Source of the DNA: Micromonospora avicenniae
GTDB taxonomy: Bacteria; Actinomycetota; Actinomycetes; Mycobacteriales; Micromonosporaceae
Direction of reading: 5' to 3'
Length of the DNA: 64,000 nucleotides
NCBI RefSeq assembly: GCF_900156065.1
Contig: NZ_FTNF01000005.1
Span: 303,722 to 367,721, forward strand
In this document: piece after piece, positions 15,422-23,138 of the stretch
Layout of the letters: the number at the start of each line of letters is the position of its first letter
Numbering within the stretch: the stretch's first letter is position 1
Position numbers and translations under genes: made by a program
Notes under the pieces: generated by a model
The model's database searches: none
Told to the model about the DNA's origin: nothing
The model's input: the letters and a program-made list of their open reading frames with translations, nothing else

Positions 15422-17053
15422 CTAGTCCAGCGTCAGCAGGTCCTGTTCGGACACCACACGCACGGACAGCGTCTTGTACCCCACCTCGTCGAAGAGAACC
15501 GTCATCCGGTCCTCCTCGTAGCCGAGCACGAGCCCCGATCCCCACTCCGGGTGGCGGACCTGGCTGTGCACCGGGAACGGCCCGACCGCGCCGTCGTCGG
15601 CGGTGCTGGTGCCGGCGTGGCAGTTGTCGCAGTGCCCGCACACCTCGGTCATCTGCTCGCCGAAGTACGCCAGCAGCGCCTGCCCGCGGCAGCCGGTGGT
15701 CTCCGCGAAGGCCCGCATCATGTCGGTCCGGGACCGGGTCACCGTCTGCTGCCGCTCCGCCTCGGCCAGCGCCGCCGCGGCGGCGTCCACCGGCTTCGGG
15801 GCGTACCGGGGCGCGCCGATCCGCCCCTTCGCCCGTGGCTCGGCGGCGCCGACCTGCTCCAGCAGCGACAGCTGGTGGCCGAGCTTGCGGGGGCCGAGCC
15901 CGGTCGCTTCGCGAAGTTCCTTCCGGGTACGGGGCTTCTCGCGCAGCAGTGCGGCCAGGTCGCGCAGCTCGGTGCCGTCCGGCAGGCCGCCGCTGAAGAA
16001 TCGGCGCAGCCCGACGTCCTCCGCCTGCCAGAGCAGCAGTACCCGGGCCGGTTCGCCGTCCCGGCCGGCGCGGCCGATCTCCTGGAAGTAGCTGTCCGGC
16101 GAGTCGGGCAGAGCCATGTGCACCACCCAGGCGATGTTGGGCTTGTCGATGCCCATGCCGAACGCGGAGGTGGCCACCATGATCGGCACCTGGTCGGCCA
16201 GGAACGCCTCGTGCAGCTCACCGCGCGCCCCGGCCGGCATTCCGCCGTGGTAGTACCGGGCCGGGAAGCCCGCTTCGGTGAGCCGCGCGGCGAGTTCCTC
16301 GGCGGCGCGGCGGGTCGGGACGTAGATGATTCCCGGCCGTTCGTCGGACCCGAGCAGCGCGAGCAGGCGCCGCCACCGGTAGTCCTCGGTCGGGCAGTAC
16401 GCGACTTCGAGGAAGAGGTTCGGCCGGTCCAGCCCGGAGACCACGATCTCCGGGTCGCGCAGCCGTAGCCGGGCGACGATGTCGTCGCGGACCGGCGGCG
16501 AGGCGGTGGCGGTCAGCGCGACGACCGGCGGCCGCCCGATCCCCTCGACCAGGTGACCGAGCGCCAGGTAGTCGGGGCGGAAGTCGTGCCCCCACGCGGA
16601 GATGCAGTGCGCCTCGTCGACCGCCACCAGACCCGGCCGCAGCGACCGGACCTCGGCCATCCGATCTGGATCGCTGAGCTGCTCGGGGGTGATGAACAGG
16701 AACTCCGCGCGGCCGGCCCGCAGCTCCTCGACCGCCTCGGCGCGCTGGGCGGGGCTCTCGTGCGAGCTGATCCGTACCGCCCGCAGCTCGGGTCGTTGCC
16801 GCTCGTTGAGCGCCGCGATCTGGTCCTGCTGGAGCGCGAGCAGCGGCGAGACCACCACTGTCGGTCCGGGAATCAGGCTGGCCGGGATCTGGTAGATCGC
16901 CGATTTGCCGGCGCCGGTGGGGAGCACCACCAGGGCGTCACGTCGTTTCATCACCGCGCGCATGGCGGCCAGTTGGTTGGGCCGCAGCGCGGTCCAGCCG
17001 AACAGGCTGCGCGCCGCGCGGCGCAACGTCGTCGAGTGCCGGGTCAGTTTCAT
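15422..17053 (-). CDS. recQ: ATP-dependent DNA helicase RecQ, without HRDC, with DUF3553-like tail
   Basis: 543 aa. Walker A LPTGAGKSAIYQIPA, DEAH motif VDEAHCISAWGHDFRPDY, motif III LTATASPPV and motif VI QEIGRAGRDGEPA are intact. The RecQ zinc cluster is visible (GCRGQALLAYFGE and CGHCDNC). In place of the usual HRDC domain the protein ends with a ~50-residue module, VRHPEWGSGLVLGYEEDRMT followed by VLFDEVGYKTLSV, which resembles the DUF3553 beta-barrel seen at the C-terminus of some UvrD/RecQ helicases and may contact nucleic acid. It unwinds DNA 3' to 5' in recombination repair. Normal length for short actinobacterial RecQ. Confidence 0.92.
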   Translation of the reverse strand: MKLTRHSTTLRRAARSLFGWTALRPNQLAAMRAVMKRRDALVVLPTGAGKSAIYQIPASLIPGPTVVVSPLLALQQDQIAALNERQRPELRAVRISSHESPAQRAEAVEELRAGRAEFLFITPEQLSDPDRMAEVRSLRPGLVAVDEAHCISAWGHDFRPDYLALGHLVEGIGRPPVVALTATASPPVRDDIVARLRLRDPEIVVSGLDRPNLFLEVAYCPTEDYRWRRLLALLGSDERPGIIYVPTRRAAEELAARLTEAGFPARYYHGGMPAGARGELHEAFLADQVPIMVATSAFGMGIDKPNIAWVVHMALPDSPDSYFQEIGRAGRDGEPARVLLLWQAEDVGLRRFFSGGLPDGTELRDLAALLREKPRTRKELREATGLGPRKLGHQLSLLEQVGAAEPRAKGRIGAPRYAPKPVDAAAAALAEAERQQTVTRSRTDMMRAFAETTGCRGQALLAYFGEQMTEVCGHCDNCHAGTSTADDGAVGPFPVHSQVRHPEWGSGLVLGYEEDRMTVLFDEVGYKTLSVRVVSEQDLLTLD

Positions 17054-17140
17054 CGAGGGCCGGAGGTACCCGAGCCGATCAGCGGCGAAACCGCCCCGCT
17101 CGGCGGCGTCGGCGCGACGGCGGGCGTTCCGCCGCCCTCG

Positions 17141-17200
17141 CCGACATCGGGATGTCCGAGGCGTGCGGACATCCCGACATCAGGGAACCCGAGTCGATCA
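17141..17200. repeat. Intergenic imperfect hairpin, family B (copy 1)
   Basis: The right arm at 17167-17200 reads as the reverse complement of the left arm of the second copy at 46311 (core GATGTCGGGATGTCC, outer part GATCGACTCGGGTTCC). The left arm 17141-17157 pairs over ~17 nt with a few G-U-compatible changes, while the outer left half has diverged. It lies between recQ and the F420 oxidoreductase and is not followed by a T-run, so it looks like a REP-type element more than a simple terminator. Confidence 0.7.
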
Positions 17201-17210
17201 GACAGGGGGC

Positions 17211-18161
17211 TCAGCGGAAGCGGGGCAGGATCTCCCGCTGGTAGAGGTCGAACAGGCCCTGGGTGTGGGGGCCGGTGTTGGCCACGTACAGCTCGTCGAA
17301 GCCGGCCTTGGCGTACTGGTCGATCATCTCCAGGTGCGCCTCGGCGTCGTTGCCGCAGACGAACGACTTCTTCATCATCTCCGGCTCGACCAGCTGCGAG
17401 ACCTGCTCGAAGTGACGCGGTGAGGGAAGCACCTGCGACAGTTCACCGGGTACGCCGGAGTTCGGCCACCGTTCGTACGCGACCTGCGCGCCCTCGTCCT
17501 CGCTGTCGGCGTACGCCGCCTTGAAGCCGCCCTGGCACGGCTTGTCGCCGCCCCCGCCCTCGCGGAACCGGCGCACCAGGTCGGGGTCGGGTGTGGTGCA
17601 GATGTAGCCGTCGCCGACCCGGGCGGCCAGGTCCACCGCCTTGGGGCCGAAGCCGGAGACGTAGATCGGCGGCGGCGTGTCGGGCCGGGTGTAGATCCGG
17701 GCGTGCTCGACGGTGTAGTGCTTGCCGTGGTGGTTGACGAAGCCGCCCCGCCACAGCTCGCGGATCACCTCGATCGCCTCCTCGAGCATCTCCAGCCGCA
17801 CGTCGGCCTGCGGCCAGGCGTCGCCGAGGATGTGCTCGTTGAGCGCCTCTCCGCTGCCGACGCCGAGCACGAACCGTCCGGAGTGCAGCACTGCGCTGGT
17901 CGCCGCCGCCTGCGCGATCACCGCCGGATGGATCCGTACGGTCGGGCAGGTGACCGCGGTGGTCACCGGTAGCCGGCAGACCTGGCTGAGCGCGCCGATC
18001 ATCGACCAGACGAAGGCGCTCTGCCCCTGCGCGTCCACCCAGGGGTGGTAGTGATCGGAGATCCAGAGTGCCTGGAAGCCGGCCCGCTCGGCGCCAAGTG
18101 CCTGGTCGAGCAGCTCGGCCGGGGTGTACTCCTCGGCGGCGAGAAAGTATCCGATCTTCAT
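17211..18161 (-). CDS. LLM class F420-dependent oxidoreductase (G6PDH-like)
   Basis: 316 aa, start ATG at 18161: MKIGYFLAAEEYTPAELLDQ. The (beta/alpha)8 luciferase-like fold is shown by WISDHYHPWVDAQGQSAFVW, VTTAVTCPTVRIHPAVIAQA, the cofactor loop GRFVLGVGSGEALNEHILGD and ARVGDGYICTTPD. These match the F420-dependent glucose-6-phosphate dehydrogenase-like group, in which His of DHYHPW contacts F420. Whether the substrate is glucose 6-phosphate is uncertain because this subgroup has many members of unknown substrate. It implies that the host makes coenzyme F420, consistent with an actinomycete. Confidence 0.88.
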   Translation of the reverse strand: MKIGYFLAAEEYTPAELLDQALGAERAGFQALWISDHYHPWVDAQGQSAFVWSMIGALSQVCRLPVTTAVTCPTVRIHPAVIAQAAATSAVLHSGRFVLGVGSGEALNEHILGDAWPQADVRLEMLEEAIEVIRELWRGGFVNHHGKHYTVEHARIYTRPDTPPPIYVSGFGPKAVDLAARVGDGYICTTPDPDLVRRFREGGGGDKPCQGGFKAAYADSEDEGAQVAYERWPNSGVPGELSQVLPSPRHFEQVSQLVEPEMMKKSFVCGNDAEAHLEMIDQYAKAGFDELYVANTGPHTQGLFDLYQREILPRFR

Positions 18162-18258
18162 GCTTCTCCCTCGTGACGTCACCGGATCAACGAGGGCAGC
18201 CGTACCCAGGCACCGGGCCGGGCACACCGCCGCCGCGGGTGGCGGGTCGAGGTGACCG

Positions 18259-18384
18259 TCAGCGGCGCCGGAACATCGCCCGGATCGCGGCGAGCAGCAG
18301 CAGGCCGCCCACCACCACTCCCAGCAGTCGTACGCCGGGCACGTCGGCCGGGCTGGTCGCGTCGGCCAGCAGCGTGGGTTCCAT
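18259..18384 (-). CDS. Small single-pass membrane protein (41 aa)
   Basis: ATG at 18384 to TGA at 18259. The product has a short acidic N-terminus (MEPTLLADATSPADVPG), one strongly hydrophobic helix VRLLGVVVGGLLLLAAIRAM and a basic tail FRRRR-like end (MFRRR), i.e. an N-out/C-in single transmembrane segment by the positive-inside rule. It sits 97 bp upstream of the F420 oxidoreductase on the same strand. No family is recognised. The clean TM plus RRR design and high-GC third positions support it, but homologues would be needed for certainty. Confidence 0.6.
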   Translation of the reverse strand: MEPTLLADATSPADVPGVRLLGVVVGGLLLLAAIRAMFRRR

Positions 18385-18522
18385 GCCCCGCACTCTGCCC
18401 ACCGGCCCCGCCCTCGGCAACTGTAAGGTTTATTGACTATTTGTTGGCGCGGTGTGACCATGGCAGCACCGCCCGCCCGAGGCGGGCCAGAACCGCGAAG
18501 AAAGTGGGGGTACGGGGGCCGC

Positions 18523-18606
18523 ATGAGTGAGCGCAGCGAGAAATCCATCAGGTGGGGTGCGGATGAGTCTCGTGCCGAAGCCGACCGGTGGGAGGCACGG
18601 GCATGA
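18523..18606 (+). CDS. Candidate 27-aa leader ORF coupled to the GH3 gene
   Basis: ATG at 18523 starts MSERSEKSIRWGADESRAEA and runs 27 codons to a TGA that overlaps the ATG of the GH3 gene (ATGA at 18603). The strict stop-start overlap suggests translational coupling. Its N-terminus resembles that of the mini-ORF at 61692 (MSARSEP), pointing to a repeated leader element. There is no recognisable domain. The GH3 gene has its own GGGAGG ribosome-binding site inside this ORF, so the ORF may be fortuitous. Confidence 0.4.
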   Translation: MSERSEKSIRWGADESRAEADRWEARA

Positions 18607-20132
18607 GCCTTCCGGCGGGCCACCTGGCCGCGCTCGCGGCTGCCGTCCTGCAGCCCGGATTCGTCGGCACCACCGCGCCGCCCTGGATCCGCCGCTGGCT
18701 CGGCGAAGGGCTCGGGTCGGTGGTGCTCTTCGCCCGGAACGTGGTCGACCACGAGCAGGTCGCCGCGCTCACCGCGGCACTGCGCGCAGAGCGTCCCGAC
18801 GTCATCGTGGCGATCGACGAGGAGGCCGGGGACGTCACCCGGATCGAGTCGGGCCGGGGCAGCTCGCGCCCCGGCAACCTCGCGCTCGGCGCGGTGGACG
18901 ACCCGGAGCTGACCGAGGAGGTGGCCCGCGACCTCGGCGCCGACCTCGCGAGCCTCGGCGTCACCCTCGACTACGCCCCGGACGCCGACGTGAACTCCAA
19001 CCCGGCCAACCCGGTGATCGGGGTACGGTCCTTCGGCGCGGATCCGGAACTCGTGGCCCGGCACACCGCCGCCTGGATCCGCGGGCTGCAGGCCGGCGGA
19101 GTCGCGGCCTGCGCCAAGCACTTCCCCGGCCACGGCGACACCCAGGTCGACTCCCACCACGACCTGCCGTTGATCAGCGGCGGGCGGGCGCAGCTGGAGG
19201 CCGTCGAGCTGGCCCCGTTCCGGGCCGCGGTGGCCGCCGGGGTGCAGGCGGTGATGACCGGCCACCTGCTCGTGCCGGCGCTGGACCCGCAGCTGCCCGC
19301 CACCCTGAGCTCGCGCATCCTCGGCGGACTGCTCCGCGACGAGCTGGGCTTCTCCGGCGTGGTGGTCACCGACGCCGTGGAGATGCGGGCCGTCGCCGAC
19401 CGGTACGGCTACGCCGGCGCCGCCGTCCGTGCCCTGGCGGCGGGCGCGGACGCGATCTGCATCGGTGGAGAGCGCGCCGGCGAGGAGGACGCCCGGGAAC
19501 TACGGGACGCGATCGTGGCCGCCGTGGTCTCCGGTGAGCTGCCCGAGGAACGGCTCGCCGAGGCGGCCAAGCGGGTCGGCCAGCTCACCGAGTGGAGCGT
19601 CGCCGCCCGGGCCGGGCGCCCCGCCCGACGCGGCCTGCCGGTCGACGCCTCGCCCATCGGGCTGGCCGCCGCGCGGCGTGCGCTGCGGATCACGACCCGC
19701 ACCGGCGCCGACGTCCTGCCGCTGACCCGCGCGGCGTACGTGGTCGAGTTCGAGCCACCGCGCAACATCGCGATCGGGGCGGAGACTCCGTGGGGTATCG
19801 GCGCCCCGCTCAGCGAACTGCTTCCCGGCACCACCACCCGCCGGTACGCCCAGCCCGACGTGCCGGTCGACCCGACCGCCGGAGCCGACGGGCGGCCGGT
19901 GGTGCTGGTCGTCCGCGACCTGCACCGGCACGACTGGATGCGCGACGCGGTGCGGCGGTCACTGGCCGCCCGCCCGGACGCGGTGGTGGTCGAGCTCGGG
20001 GTGCCCACGCTGGTCACCGGCACGGTGCACGTGGCCACCCACGGGGCGACCCGGGCCGCCGGGCAGGCCGCCGCCGAGCTGCTGACGAACCGGACCACCA
20101 GATCGAACACGCCGGCGCGCTCACGGTGTTGA
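18603..20132 (+). CDS. Glycoside hydrolase family 3, NagZ-like beta-N-acetylhexosaminidase
   Basis: 509 aa. The GH3 catalytic domain contains VIVAIDEEAGDVTRIE (substrate-binding region), LGVTLDYAPDADVNSNPANP, the NagZ-type loop KHFPGHGDTQVDSHHDLP whose histidine serves as acid/base, and the nucleophile region GFSGVVVTDAVEMRAVADRY with the catalytic Asp. A C-terminal alpha/beta domain (~360-505) follows, as in two-domain GH3 enzymes of Gram-positives. No signal peptide is seen, so it appears cytoplasmic and probably trims GlcNAc from recycled muropeptides or other glycans. Start fixed by GGGAGG 8 nt upstream. Confidence 0.9.
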   Translation: MSLPAGHLAALAAAVLQPGFVGTTAPPWIRRWLGEGLGSVVLFARNVVDHEQVAALTAALRAERPDVIVAIDEEAGDVTRIESGRGSSRPGNLALGAVDDPELTEEVARDLGADLASLGVTLDYAPDADVNSNPANPVIGVRSFGADPELVARHTAAWIRGLQAGGVAACAKHFPGHGDTQVDSHHDLPLISGGRAQLEAVELAPFRAAVAAGVQAVMTGHLLVPALDPQLPATLSSRILGGLLRDELGFSGVVVTDAVEMRAVADRYGYAGAAVRALAAGADAICIGGERAGEEDARELRDAIVAAVVSGELPEERLAEAAKRVGQLTEWSVAARAGRPARRGLPVDASPIGLAAARRALRITTRTGADVLPLTRAAYVVEFEPPRNIAIGAETPWGIGAPLSELLPGTTTRRYAQPDVPVDPTAGADGRPVVLVVRDLHRHDWMRDAVRRSLAARPDAVVVELGVPTLVTGTVHVATHGATRAAGQAAAELLTNRTTRSNTPARSRC

Positions 20133-20186
20133 TCAAGAGGTTTGCGTCAACTTCGCGCCGGATCCTGACGCAAACCTTTTGATCAA
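20129..20186. terminator. Long hairpin between convergent genes (TTGATCAA...family C)
   Basis: Two 21-nt arms (20129-20149 and 20166-20186) with a 16-nt loop pair at 20 of 21 positions; the odd position becomes G-U in RNA. Outer ends are TTGATCAA/TTGATCAA and the inner core is GGTTTGCGTCA. The stop codon TGA of the GH3 gene (20130-20132) is inside the left arm. It lies between the GH3 gene and the convergent acetyltransferase and probably terminates both transcripts. Confidence 0.75.
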
Positions 20187-20238
20187 TCCGCCGAGGGCGT
20201 GGATCGGGGCGGGGCGACGTTGGGCGCCCGCTGCCTGG

Positions 20239-20529
20239 TCAGGGCTCGTCGATCACCAGGGTGGCGTACTCGGGGTGAGCGTCGATGAAGGCGGCCACGA
20301 ACGAGCATCGGGGCACCGCCCGGCCGCCGCGCGCGCGAACGTGGTCCAACGCCCGGCGGACCAGCTCGGACCCGACGCCCATGTCCCGGTACTGCGGGTC
20401 CACCACGGTGTGCGTGAAGACCAGCACCTCACCCTGCGGCTGGTCGTACGAGGCGAACCCCGCCAGCGCGCCGTCGACCAGGATCTCGAACCGGCGCTTG
20501 GCGGGATTGTCCTTGACCAGGCTGCTCAC
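20239..20529 (-). CDS. Small GNAT-like N-acetyltransferase (YjdJ/PF14542 type)
   Basis: 96 aa. RRFEILVDGALAGFASYDQP, HTVVDPQYRDMGVGSELVRR (acetyl-CoA pyrophosphate loop in the form R-x-x-G-x-G) and VPRCSFVAAFIDAHPEY are typical of the minimal GNAT-like family that contains a conserved C-x-[FY]-V motif. Substrate unknown. Its start overlaps the end of the upstream cysteine-desulfurase-like gene by 4 nt, so it is second in a two-gene operon. Confidence 0.85.
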   Translation of the reverse strand: MSSLVKDNPAKRRFEILVDGALAGFASYDQPQGEVLVFTHTVVDPQYRDMGVGSELVRRALDHVRARGGRAVPRCSFVAAFIDAHPEYATLVIDEP

Positions 20530-21752
20530 CGGACCATTGTCCTACCGACAGCAGCCAGCCGGTCGAGTTCGCCGAGCAGGCGGTCCACCTCGTCGGCCGT
20601 GTTGTAGTGGTAGATGCTGGCCCGCACCGCGCCGCCGCTGTCGCGCAGCCCCATCGCGGTGAAGTACTCGTAGGCGTAGTAGTCACCGGCCGAGAGGCAG
20701 AACCCGGCATCGCCCAACGCCGCCTGGACCTGCCCCGGCGACATCCCGGCGACCCGGAAGGAGACCGTCGGCCAGCGCCGTGCCGGCGCACCCAGGACGC
20801 TGATCCCGTCCAGCCTGGCGAGCCCGGTCAGCAGCCGGTCCAGCAGCGCCTCCTCATGGGCTTGAGCGGCGGCCAGTCCCGCCCGGAGGCGGGCCCGCCG
20901 GTCGCCGGTGGCCGCCGGGTCCAGCCCCGCCAGGTGATCGACCGCCGCGGCGACCCCGGCGAGCAGCGGGAAGCTGGGGGTGCCGTACTCGAAACGCTCC
21001 GGCACCGCGTCCGAGGAGGGGATCAGCTTCGCGGGGCGCAGCGTGCCCCAGAACTGCGGATCACCCACCATCGCCGCGAGGTGCGGCCCGGACCACTTGT
21101 ACGCGCTGGTGACCAGGACGTCCGCGCCGAGTCCGGCCAGGTCGGTCGGCGCGTGCGGAACCGCGTGCACCCCGTCCACGCAGACCAGGGCGCCGGCCGC
21201 GTGCGCGATCTTGGCGATCGCCGCCACGTCCGGAGCGGTGCCGATCGCGTTGCTGCCGGCGGTCACCGCGACCAGCCGGGTCCGCTCGGTGACCAGGTCG
21301 GCGTACTGGTCGACGGGCAGGTCGCCGGTCGTCCGGTCGAACTCCGCCCACCGTACGGTCGCCCCGGCCGCCTCGGCGGCCTGCACCCAGGGGCGCACGT
21401 TGGCGTCGTGGTCGAGTCGGCAGAGCACCACCTCGTCGCCGGGGCGCCAACCGGCGCCGAGCGTACGGGCCAGGGTGAAGAGCAGTGCCGTCGCGCTCGG
21501 CCCGAGCACCACTCCCGCCGGGTCGCCGCCGACCAGGTCGGCCACCGCGGCCCGCGCACCGGCCACCAGCTCCAGCGCGCGCTGACCGGGTCGGAAGGCG
21601 CTGCTGCGGTTGCTGACGGCGCTGCGCATGGCCCCGGCGACCGCGTCGATCACCGGCGTGGCGGTCTGGCTGCCCCCGGCGCCGTCGAAGTGGACGAAGC
21701 CCTCGGCGAGGGCGGGGTAGGCGGCACGAACCAGGGTGACGTCGAACGGCAT
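20526..21752 (-). CDS. Cysteine desulfurase-like PLP-dependent protein (class V aminotransferase)
   Basis: 408 aa. It has the class V fold: FVHFDGAGGSQTATPVIDAV at the N-terminus, LCRLDHDANVRPWVQAAEAA with the PLP-stacking His, VCVDGVHAVPHAPTDLAGLG, and the Schiff-base lysine in LVTSAYKWSGPHLAAMVG. The conserved catalytic cysteine loop of IscS/SufS is not recognised; the C-terminal part has LSAGDYYAYEYFTAMGLRDS, typical of the cysteine-desulfurase-like group of unknown substrate. No Fe-S assembly genes are adjacent. A second, shorter relative lies at 57663. Confidence 0.85.
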   Translation of the reverse strand: MPFDVTLVRAAYPALAEGFVHFDGAGGSQTATPVIDAVAGAMRSAVSNRSSAFRPGQRALELVAGARAAVADLVGGDPAGVVLGPSATALLFTLARTLGAGWRPGDEVVLCRLDHDANVRPWVQAAEAAGATVRWAEFDRTTGDLPVDQYADLVTERTRLVAVTAGSNAIGTAPDVAAIAKIAHAAGALVCVDGVHAVPHAPTDLAGLGADVLVTSAYKWSGPHLAAMVGDPQFWGTLRPAKLIPSSDAVPERFEYGTPSFPLLAGVAAAVDHLAGLDPAATGDRRARLRAGLAAAQAHEEALLDRLLTGLARLDGISVLGAPARRWPTVSFRVAGMSPGQVQAALGDAGFCLSAGDYYAYEYFTAMGLRDSGGAVRASIYHYNTADEVDRLLGELDRLAAVGRTMVR

Positions 21753-21802
21753 GTCGCCGACCCTAACGCGCGTCGTCGTCCGGGAGCCTGGCGGGCGTCT
21801 CG

Positions 21803-21815
21803 TAGGCTCGGCGAG
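21803..21815 (+). promoter_or_regulatory. -10 box for a leaderless transcript
   Basis: TAGGCT at 21803-21808 is followed by 7 nt and the GTG start at 21816, the spacing expected when transcription begins at the start codon. No Shine-Dalgarno is present. Confidence 0.6.
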
Positions 21816-22184
21816 GTGACTAACCGACCTGGTAACACCTCGCTGACCCCCGCCCGCCGCGCCGCGAGCGCACTGGCCGGCCTGGCGCTCGGCGTCGCCC
21901 TGCTGGCCGGTTGCAGCTCCGAGGGTGCCGACACCGACTGCAGCATCGCCGGCTCCTGCACGATCACCTTCCAGCGCGGCGTCGAGGCGAGCGCGAGCAT
22001 CCTCGGCGTCGAGGCCAAGCTCGTCGGCGCCGAGGGCGAACAGGTGACCGTCGAGGTCGCCGGTGAGCAGGTCACGCTCCTCACCGGCCAGCAGGCCGCC
22101 GAGGTGGGCGGTCTGTCGGTCACGCTGGACAGCGTCACCGACCAGGAGGTCAAGATCCGCGTTTCGCAGGGTTCCGGCGGCTGA
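21816..22184 (+). CDS. Putative lipoprotein
   Basis: 122 aa. An N-terminal signal with basic start, hydrophobic core LAGLALGVALLAGC and lipobox LLAGC predicts a lipid-anchored exported protein. The mature part is small, acidic and beta-rich (CSIAGSCTITFQRGVEASAS; VTVEVAGEQVTLLTGQQAAE) with two cysteines that could form a disulfide. No family is recognised. The start is set by the leaderless promoter 7 nt upstream. It is divergent from the cysteine-desulfurase-like gene. Confidence 0.72.
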   Translation: MTNRPGNTSLTPARRAASALAGLALGVALLAGCSSEGADTDCSIAGSCTITFQRGVEASASILGVEAKLVGAEGEQVTVEVAGEQVTLLTGQQAAEVGGLSVTLDSVTDQEVKIRVSQGSGG

Positions 22185-22247
22185 CCCCGCCGCGGGCGGC
22201 GGTGGCGCGACGTTTGGGGATCATCCCCGGCGGAGATTGTGGCTCCC

Positions 22248-23069
22248 ATGTCACTCACCCGTACCGCCGAAGCCACCGCCTCCCGCACGGCGAACAGCCG
22301 GTGGCTGGAACTGCTCACCCGGGCCGGCTTCGTCGGCTACGGGATCGTGCACCTGCTCTTCGCCTGGTTGGCGCTGCAGATCGCGTTCGGCAGGTCCGCC
22401 GCCGACGGCGACCAGTCCGGCGCGCTGCGTACCCTCGCCGCCCAGCCGCTCGGCAAGGTGCTCGTCGTCGTGACCGGTGTCGGTCTGCTCGCCATGGCGA
22501 TCTGGCAGGCGCTGGAGGCGGCCACCGGCCACCGTGCCGAACGTGGCCGGGAGCGTACGTGGGAGCGGCTCGCCTCGCTCGGGCGCACCCTGGTCTACCT
22601 CTACTTCGCCTGGACCGCGTTCAAGGTCTTCTCCGACGCCTCGTCGAACAGCGCCGACCAGCAGGAGGCGCTCACCGGCCGGGCCATGGAGTCCACCGGT
22701 GGCAGGTGGCTGGTCGGCCTCGCCGGGCTGGTGCTCGCCGCGATCGGCGTCGGGCTGGTCGTCTACGGGCTGGTCAAGCGCTTCGAGAAGCACCTCAGGA
22801 CGGGCGAGATGGGCCCCCGCACCCGCAAGTTCGCCCGCCGGCTCGGCATCGCCGGGTACACCGCCAAGGGGGTCGCGTACGCCATCGCCGGCCTGCTGGT
22901 GATCGTCGCCGCGGTGAACTACGACCCGGAGAAGGCCCGCGGGCTGGACGCCGCGCTGCACACGTTGCGCGAACAGTCGTACGGCTCTCTGCTGCTGACC
23001 CTGGTCGCGCTCGGCATCGCGGCCTTCGGTCTGTTCTGCTTCCTCCAGTCCCGCTACCGCCGCGTCTGA
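22248..23069 (+). CDS. DUF1206 integral membrane protein
   Basis: 273 aa with about six hydrophobic helices arranged as three similar pairs: RAGFVGYGIVHLLFAWLALQ, LGRTLVYLYFAWTAFKVFSD and LGIAGYTAKGVAYAIAGLLV each begin a pair. This R-x-G-[FY]-x-[AG]-[YK]-G repeat is diagnostic of DUF1206. Function unknown; some relatives are stress-induced. The ATG at 22248 is used; a GTG 9 nt upstream (22239) is equally in frame and closer to GGAG, so the start may be three codons earlier. It is followed 69 bp later by mscS on the same strand. Confidence 0.85.
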   Translation: MSLTRTAEATASRTANSRWLELLTRAGFVGYGIVHLLFAWLALQIAFGRSAADGDQSGALRTLAAQPLGKVLVVVTGVGLLAMAIWQALEAATGHRAERGRERTWERLASLGRTLVYLYFAWTAFKVFSDASSNSADQQEALTGRAMESTGGRWLVGLAGLVLAAIGVGLVVYGLVKRFEKHLRTGEMGPRTRKFARRLGIAGYTAKGVAYAIAGLLVIVAAVNYDPEKARGLDAALHTLREQSYGSLLLTLVALGIAAFGLFCFLQSRYRRV

Positions 23070-23138
23070 CCTGGCCACACCGTGCCGGACGGCTCGCCCG
23101 TCCGAATACCGAACGTGACCGGATCAGAGGAGAACCCT

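Noticed and set aside
13259..16468. 1069-codon plus-strand ORF crossing the MFS and recQ genes
   Set aside because: It overlaps three well-supported genes in other frames and translates to low-complexity Arg/Ala/Gly sequence.
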